64,000 nucleotides of DNA from Tsukamurella sp. 1534. GTDB lineage: Bacteria > Actinomycetota > Actinomycetes > Mycobacteriales > Mycobacteriaceae. Below are positions 59,096 to 64,000 of this stretch, piece after piece. Each line of letters begins with the position of its first letter. Within the stretch, counting starts at the first letter, position 1. The DNA lies in contig NZ_HE997626.1 in NCBI RefSeq assembly GCF_000312385.1, forward strand, positions 2,281,862 to 2,345,861, given 5' to 3'. Position numbers and translations under genes: made by a program. Below the pieces are notes generated by a model that saw only the letters and a program-made list of their open reading frames with translations, made no database searches and had not been told where the DNA came from.

Positions 59096-62000
59096 TCACC
59101 GCACGCGCAGGCCCTTCGGGGTCCTGGCGAAGCCGGCCGCCGCGAGGGCGCCCGCGAGCGGGGAGGTGAGGGCGGGCGCACCGTCGACCTTCTCGATCGC
59201 GAGGCCCCCGAGCCGGGGAGCGGCCTCGGCGAGCGCGGTGAGCGCGGCCTCGGGGGCGTCGGTGAACGTGAGCAGGGTGCGCCCACCGCGCTCGACGAAG
59301 AGGGCCAGCGCACCGTCGGCCAGGACGACGAGGGCGCCCGGCTTGCGGCCCGGCCGCGCGCCCGGTGCGTCGCCCTGCTGGGGGCGCTCGGGCCACGGCA
59401 GGGCGGCACCGAACGGGTTCGCGGGATCGGTGGCGGCGAGCACCAGGGGCGCGGCGGGCTCGGACCGCTGGTCCGCGCGGTCCAGGGCGGCCGCGGTGTC
59501 CCGCAGCGCGTCGACGGTGCCGTTCCGCGCGAACTGCGCGGCCCCGAGCCGTTCGATGAAGTACCCCCGCCGCGCCTTCCCGGACTCCTCGAACGCCGAC
59601 AGCGTGCGGTACACCCGCGCGAACCCGCCCTCGACGTGCTCCGCCATGACCGACCCCCGGGTGACCACGCCGTACCGCTCCAGCAACTGCTCCGCGACGG
59701 CGTGCGACTGCGCCGTGGCGCCGGAGTCGTCCGGGGCCGGAGGCAGGCCCCAGCGCCCCGCGAGCATGGGTGGCGCCTGGTCCACCGCCACGCGGAACCG
59801 GGCCCGCGGCGGGCGCCGCGGGGAGCGGTGGGCCGTGCTCCGGCGGCCGCCGGCGAGGCGCGCCCGGACCGGCGCGAAGGTGTCGCCCGTGAGCCGGCCC
59901 GCCCACACCAGGTCCCACAGCGCCTCGGGGGTGGCGCCCGCGAGCTGCCGGTAGAAGTAGGCGCCGCCGCCGCGGACCGCGTCCTCGATCGCCTCGTGCG
60001 CCTCGGCGGGGTCCAGCGCCCCGGGCGGCGGGATGGTCAGCGGCGCGAGATCCGCGGGGTGGAAGGCGATCCAGCCGTCCTGCGCGCCGATCGCGCCGTG
60101 CCCCGTCCACACCACCTCGCCGGTGCCGGTGAGCTCGTCGAGCATCGCGGGGGAGTAGTCCGTGACGCGCTGCGGCAGGATCAGCGACTCCCACGCCGAC
60201 GCGGGGATCGGCACGCCCGCGAGCTGATCGATCACGGTGGCCACGCCGTCGACGCCGCGCAGCGGAGCGCGCAGGTGGTGCCAGCCGGCGAGGAACTCGG
60301 CGTAGGCGCGTTCCGACACGGGCTCCACGTCCTGCCGGAGCCGGGCCAGGCTGCGCTGGCGGATGCGGCGCAGCACCTCGGCGTCGCAGAACTGGGGCAG
60401 GTCGTCGTCGGCCGGGACGAACCGGCCCTCGATCACTCGCCGGGCGGCGAGGAGGTCGGTCAGCGCGCGCTGCACCACGGCGACGCCGAGGCCGTGGCGG
60501 CGGGCGACCTCGCCCGCCGTGAACGGCCCGTGCCGCCGGGCGTAGCGGGACACCAGGTCCGCGATCGGGTCCGGCACGGCCTCCGTGAACGCCGACGCGA
60601 TCCCGGGCTGCAGGGGCACGCCGAGGCCGTCCCGCAGCCGTGCGGCGTCTTCGACGGCGGCGAGCCACCCGTCGCCGTACTCGAACACCCGGCCCGCGGC
60701 GACGAGCTCGTCCGCGGCGCCGGGGACCTCCTCGGAGCGCTCGGCGACCTCCGCGCGGGTGAGCGGTCCGAGCTCGCGGATCAGGTCCGACACCTGCTCG
60801 ATGCTGCGGGCCCGGTAGCCCGGGGCGGTGCGCTGCAGCTGCGCGGCGACCTCGGCCAGGATGTCGGCGTCGAGCAGCTCGGTGAGCTCCACCCGCCCGA
60901 GCAGCTGCGCCAGCACCGCGGGGTCCAGGCTCAGCACCGCGGCGCGGCGCTCGGCCAGGGGCGCGTCCCCCTCGTACATGAAGGCGCCCACGTAGCTGAA
61001 CAGCAGCGAGGCCGCGAACGGCGACGGCGCGACGGTCTCGACCTCGGCGATCCGCAGTGACCGGGATTCGAGCGCCCGGTGGATCGTGACCAGCTCGGGC
61101 ACGTCGTAGACGTCCTGCAGGCATTCGCGCACGGCCTCGAGCACGATGGGGAACTCCGGGTAGGCGCGCGCGACCTCGAGCAGCTGGCTCGCGCGTTGCC
61201 GCTGCTGCCAGAGCGGGGAGCGCTTGCCCGGATCCCGCCGCGGTAGTAGCAGCGCGCGGGCGGCGCACTCGCGGAACCGCGACGCGAACAGGGCGCTCGA
61301 ACCGACGGCCTCGGTGACCAGCGCGTCGATCTCGTCGGGGTCGAACCGGAACAGCTCGGCGCCGGGCGGCGCGTCGTCGGTGTCGGGGAGGCGGGCCACG
61401 ATCCCGTCGTCCGTGGCGGTGACGGCGCCCGACAGACCCAGCTCGGCGTTGAGGCGGGCGCCGACCGCGAGCGCCCAGGGCGCGTGCACCCGCATCCCGA
61501 GCGGGGAGTGCAGCACCACCCGCCAGTCGCCGAGCTCGTCCCGGAACCGCTCCACCACGAGGGTCCGGTCCGTGGGCAGCACGCCCGTGGCGCTCTCCTG
61601 CTCGTCGAGCAGGGCGACGAGGTTGTCCGTGGCCCATTCGCCCAGGCCCACTTCGGCTGCGCGCGCCCTGCGGCCGGCGTCGTCGAGGGACTGGAAATCG
61701 CGGGTGAACCGGCCGATCGCGCGGCCCAGCTCGGCGGGGCGGCCGACGGTGTCGCCGATCCAGAACGGCAGCCGCCCGGGCTGGCCGAAGGCGGGGGAGA
61801 CGAGCACCCTGTCGTGCGTGATCTCCTCGATCCGCCAGCTGGTGGCGCCGAGCGCGAACACGTCGCCCACGCGGGACTCGTAGACCATCTCCTCGTCGAG
61901 CTCGCCCACGCGGGAGGCCTTCTCGCCCACCATGAACACCCCGAACATGCCGCGGTCCGGGATGGCGCCGCCCGAGGTCACGGCGAGACGCCCGGCGCCG

Positions 62001-63616
62001 GGCCGGCCCGTGAGGGTGCCCGCGTCCCGGTCCCACACCACCCGCGGCCGGAGCTCGCCGAAGTCCTCCGACGGGTACCGCCCGGACAGCAGGTCGAGCG
62101 TGGCCTCGTAGGCGGAATCCGGCAGCGCGGCATAGGGATGCGCGCGGCGCACCAGGGCCAGCCACTCGTGCACGTCCAGCACGTCCATCGCCGCGGCGGC
62201 GATCGTCTGCTGCGCCAGTACGTCGAGCGGGTTGCGCGGGACCGCGAGCCTCTCGATGGTGCCCTCGCGCATCCGCTGCACGGTGACTGTGCTGTGCAGC
62301 AGGTCCGTCCGGTGCTTGGGGAAGAACACGCCGCGGCTGGGCTCGCCCACCTGGTGGCCGGCGCGGCCCACCCGCTGTAGCCCGGCGGCCACCGACGGCG
62401 GAGCCTCCACCTGGATCACCAGATCCACGGCGCCCATGTCGATCCCGAGTTCCAGGCTGGACGTGGCCACCACGCAGCGCAGCCTCCCGGACTTCAGATC
62501 GTCCTCGATGATCGCGCGCTGCTCCTTGCTCACCGAGCCGTGATGGGCCCGCGCCAGAACGGGTTCCGCGCCGTGGCTCTGTCCGCTCGCCATGAGCACC
62601 GACGGGGCGCCGCCCGGGGTTGACGGGTTCGGCGGGCCGGCGTGCACGTTCGCTGCGAGCTCGTTGATCCGCGCGGTGAGGCGTTCCGCGAGGCGGCGGG
62701 AGTTGGCGAACACGATGGTGGAGCGGTGCCGCTCGATGAGGTCCACGATCGCCGATTCCACGTGCGGCCATAGTGATCCCTGCTGCTGCGGGGCGGGCTC
62801 GCCGTCGAACACCGGGGCGGGGCCGGTGGTGCCGGGCGCGTCCTCGGGCGCCACGTCGAGCTCCGTCATGTCCGGCACGGGGACGGTGACGGTGAGCTCG
62901 AACTTCTTCTGCGACGGCGGCCGGACCACGGCCGCCGGCCGGGGCCCGCCGAGGAACGCCGCCACCTCCTGCGCGGGTTCGACGGTGGCGGACAGCCCGA
63001 TCCGCTGCGCGGGCCGGTCGAGCAGCGCGTCGAGCCGCTCCAGGGACAGCGCGAGGTGGGTGCCGCGCTTGGTGCCGGCCACGGCGTGCACCTCGTCCAC
63101 GATCACGGTGCGCACGTCCGTCAGCGTCTCCCGGGCCTGCGAGGTGAGCATGAGGAACAGGGACTCCGGCGTGGTGATGAGGATGTCCGGCGGCTTGCGG
63201 ATCAGCTGCCGCCGCTGCTGGGCGGGGGTGTCCCCGGAGCGCACGCCCACGCTGACGTCCGGCGCGGGCTCGCCGCGGCGCTCGCGGACCCGGGCGATCC
63301 CGGCGAGCGGGGCCCGCAGGTTGCGTTCCACGTCGACCGCGAGGGCCTTGAGCGGTGAGATGTACAGGACGGAGGTGCCGGGTGGGGAGCCGGCGGCACT
63401 GTCGGGCGGGTGCGACGGTGCGCGGTCCGCCAGGCGGTCCAGTGCCCACAGGAAGGCCGACAGGGTTTTCCCCGAGCCGGTGGGGGCGACGACGAGGGTG
63501 TTCTCGCCCTTCGCGATGGAGCGCCACGCGCCCTCCTGCGCAGAGGTGGGGGCGGCGAAGGATTCGGCGAACCATTCGGCGGTGGCGGGCGTGAACGCCC
63601 GGAGGGCGTCCGGCAT
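59096..63616 (-). CDS. lhr: ATP-dependent helicase Lhr
   Basis: A 1506-residue superfamily 2 DNA helicase. Domain 1 has APTGSGKT (Lys50) and VDEVHAV (DEVH, residues 174-177), then GLSATVEP, TIVFANSRRLAERL, and LGIDMGAVDLVIQVEAP with QRVGRAGHQVG near residues 430-440. The long C-terminal part has the Lhr winged helix and the Lhr-Core-type domain (APLRGVDGVATVIDQLAG), ending in LAIEKVDGAPAL. It unwinds RNA:DNA hybrids and 3'-tailed duplexes in DNA repair. The ATG at 63616 is taken because CATGAT lies six bases before it; a longer start at 63661 lacks support. Confidence 0.95.
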   Translation of the reverse strand: MPDALRAFTPATAEWFAESFAAPTSAQEGAWRSIAKGENTLVVAPTGSGKTLSAFLWALDRLADRAPSHPPDSAAGSPPGTSVLYISPLKALAVDVERNLRAPLAGIARVRERRGEPAPDVSVGVRSGDTPAQQRRQLIRKPPDILITTPESLFLMLTSQARETLTDVRTVIVDEVHAVAGTKRGTHLALSLERLDALLDRPAQRIGLSATVEPAQEVAAFLGGPRPAAVVRPPSQKKFELTVTVPVPDMTELDVAPEDAPGTTGPAPVFDGEPAPQQQGSLWPHVESAIVDLIERHRSTIVFANSRRLAERLTARINELAANVHAGPPNPSTPGGAPSVLMASGQSHGAEPVLARAHHGSVSKEQRAIIEDDLKSGRLRCVVATSSLELGIDMGAVDLVIQVEAPPSVAAGLQRVGRAGHQVGEPSRGVFFPKHRTDLLHSTVTVQRMREGTIERLAVPRNPLDVLAQQTIAAAAMDVLDVHEWLALVRRAHPYAALPDSAYEATLDLLSGRYPSEDFGELRPRVVWDRDAGTLTGRPGAGRLAVTSGGAIPDRGMFGVFMVGEKASRVGELDEEMVYESRVGDVFALGATSWRIEEITHDRVLVSPAFGQPGRLPFWIGDTVGRPAELGRAIGRFTRDFQSLDDAGRRARAAEVGLGEWATDNLVALLDEQESATGVLPTDRTLVVERFRDELGDWRVVLHSPLGMRVHAPWALAVGARLNAELGLSGAVTATDDGIVARLPDTDDAPPGAELFRFDPDEIDALVTEAVGSSALFASRFRECAARALLLPRRDPGKRSPLWQQRQRASQLLEVARAYPEFPIVLEAVRECLQDVYDVPELVTIHRALESRSLRIAEVETVAPSPFAASLLFSYVGAFMYEGDAPLAERRAAVLSLDPAVLAQLLGRVELTELLDADILAEVAAQLQRTAPGYRARSIEQVSDLIRELGPLTRAEVAERSEEVPGAADELVAAGRVFEYGDGWLAAVEDAARLRDGLGVPLQPGIASAFTEAVPDPIADLVSRYARRHGPFTAGEVARRHGLGVAVVQRALTDLLAARRVIEGRFVPADDDLPQFCDAEVLRRIRQRSLARLRQDVEPVSERAYAEFLAGWHHLRAPLRGVDGVATVIDQLAGVPIPASAWESLILPQRVTDYSPAMLDELTGTGEVVWTGHGAIGAQDGWIAFHPADLAPLTIPPPGALDPAEAHEAIEDAVRGGGAYFYRQLAGATPEALWDLVWAGRLTGDTFAPVRARLAGGRRSTAHRSPRRPPRARFRVAVDQAPPMLAGRWGLPPAPDDSGATAQSHAVAEQLLERYGVVTRGSVMAEHVEGGFARVYRTLSAFEESGKARRGYFIERLGAAQFARNGTVDALRDTAAALDRADQRSEPAAPLVLAATDPANPFGAALPWPERPQQGDAPGARPGRKPGALVVLADGALALFVERGGRTLLTFTDAPEAALTALAEAAPRLGGLAIEKVDGAPALTSPLAGALAAAGFARTPKGLRVR

Positions 63617-63622
63617 GCCTCC

Positions 63623-63628
63623 ATCATG
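63623..63628 (-). promoter_or_regulatory. Weak -10 hexamer of lhr
   Basis: CATGAT on the minus strand ends six bases before the lhr ATG. The spacer GGAGGC is too close to the start to act as a ribosome-binding site. This is the same hexamer and spacing as before the PucR-like gene. Confidence 0.4.
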
Positions 63629-63802
63629 ACGCAGGTGTCCGACAGGTGACGTTATCCGCATTTGTCCGCGGATTGCACCGGTTCAGCCGCAAGGGCCGGC
63701 GCCGTCGACGCGCACGGACCGGCGCTGTTTCAATCGCAAACAGGAGTCCGAACGGGTCGTCTCCGGTGCGGCGGGCGGCCCCCACTGAAGGTGGTGTGGA
63801 GA

Positions 63803-64000
63803 ATGGGCGAGCCCGTTGTCGAATGTCCGGCAGGACAGATCCACGGAGCCCTGGTGAAGGGGGTCGCGCGGTTCCTCGGGATCCCGTTCGCGCAGCCACC
63901 GGTGGGGCCGCGCCGGTTCCGGCTCCCCGAGCCCGTCGACCGGTTGCCCGCGCCGTTCCAGGCCACGGGGTTCGGGCCCACCCCGCCCGCCTCCATGGAA
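63803..64000 (+). CDS. Type B carboxylesterase family protein (N-terminal part)
   Basis: The first 66 residues of a carboxylesterase/type B esterase of the alpha/beta-hydrolase fold. VVECPAGQIHGALVKGVARFLGIPFAQPPVGPRRFRLPEP (residues about 5-44) matches the family start pattern G-x-x-x-G-x-x-x-G-x-x-x-F-x-GIP-A-PP-G-x-x-RF. The gene continues beyond the window, so the catalytic Ser is not seen. AAGGTGG about 10 bases upstream supports the ATG. The 186-bp gap to divergent lhr holds no other clear gene. Confidence 0.85.
   Translation, partial: MGEPVVECPAGQIHGALVKGVARFLGIPFAQPPVGPRRFRLPEPVDRLPAPFQATGFGPTPPASME

Noticed and set aside
59070-63575. A 1501-residue open frame on the same strand as lhr in another reading frame
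   Set aside because: It is Arg/Gly/Pro/Ala-rich low complexity with no motif, and it lies entirely over lhr, which has complete helicase motifs. It is a by-product of extreme GC content.

Overview
This 64 kb window comes from the chromosome of a very GC-rich actinobacterium. Gene content and order point to the Mycobacteriales. The run cdd, deoA, add, an Rv3311-like gene, upp, pmmB, a purine nucleoside phosphorylase, two M20 amidohydrolases, a gamma-glutamylcyclotransferase-like gene, lpdA and then glpD matches the Rv3302c-Rv3315c neighbourhood of Mycobacterium tuberculosis in content and broadly in order, as recalled from knowledge of that genome. Tsukamurella or a close relative is my best guess (inference). 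I see no tRNA, rRNA, CRISPR array, insertion sequence, prophage or clear frameshift, and no gene-free stretch longer than about 260 bp.

Layout: 0-3 kb holds xthA, trpS and a YhjD/BrkB membrane protein. 3-6 kb (minus strand) holds a penicillin-binding-type carboxypeptidase and an APC permease. 5.9-9.5 kb holds a sucrase/ferredoxin-like protein, a deazaflavin-type oxidoreductase and a PadR-MFS pair. 9.5-11.2 kb holds a TetR gene divergent from an SRPBCC-DUF2867 fusion gene. 11.1-14.2 kb (minus) is a four-gene operon: ribbon-helix-helix protein, DUF4097 protein, DrrA-like ATPase, DrrB-like permease. 14.4-17.9 kb (minus) is sdhCDAB. 18-31 kb is a nucleoside-salvage region (cdd, deoA, add, upp, pmmB, punA) interrupted by a hydroxyacid dehydrogenase, a two-component system and a likely type VII-secreted NlpC/P60 hydrolase with a small partner. 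31-37 kb holds two M20 amidohydrolases, an ArsR-type regulator, a cyclotransferase and lpdA. 37-41 kb holds a PucR-like regulator, an NTF2-like protein and an acyl-CoA synthetase. 40.5-45.5 kb is a galactose operon (SSS symporter, small membrane protein, DeoR regulator, galT, galK). 45.6-51.1 kb holds a lipoprotein of the Asp/Glu racemase fold, an aminotransferase and divergent glpK/glpD. 51.2-54.5 kb holds a DUF418 protein, a second two-component system and a META-domain lipoprotein. 54.5-64 kb holds an EmrB-type MFS pump, an SRPBCC protein, a six-helix membrane protein, dodecin with a GlxA/AraC regulator, the giant helicase Lhr with a thioesterase, and the start of a carboxylesterase.

The most striking non-coding signal is start-codon-proximal promoters. 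At least sixteen genes have a TANNNT -10 hexamer that ends only 6-8 bases before the start codon and have no usable ribosome-binding site, which implies leaderless mRNAs. About eight more have a weaker version. Several are divergent pairs whose -10 elements touch or coincide (TetR/SRPBCC-DUF2867, punA/echA, glpK/glpD). Other notable regulatory elements are a 19-bp palindrome filling the -35/-10 spacer of the ribbon-helix-helix operon, a 22-bp perfect inverted repeat beside it, an IdeR/DtxR-like iron box between sdhC and cdd, and a CRP/GlxR-type box upstream of the NTF2/acyl-CoA synthetase genes.

All calls come from reading the sequence, from family motifs and from remembered synteny. No database search was run.
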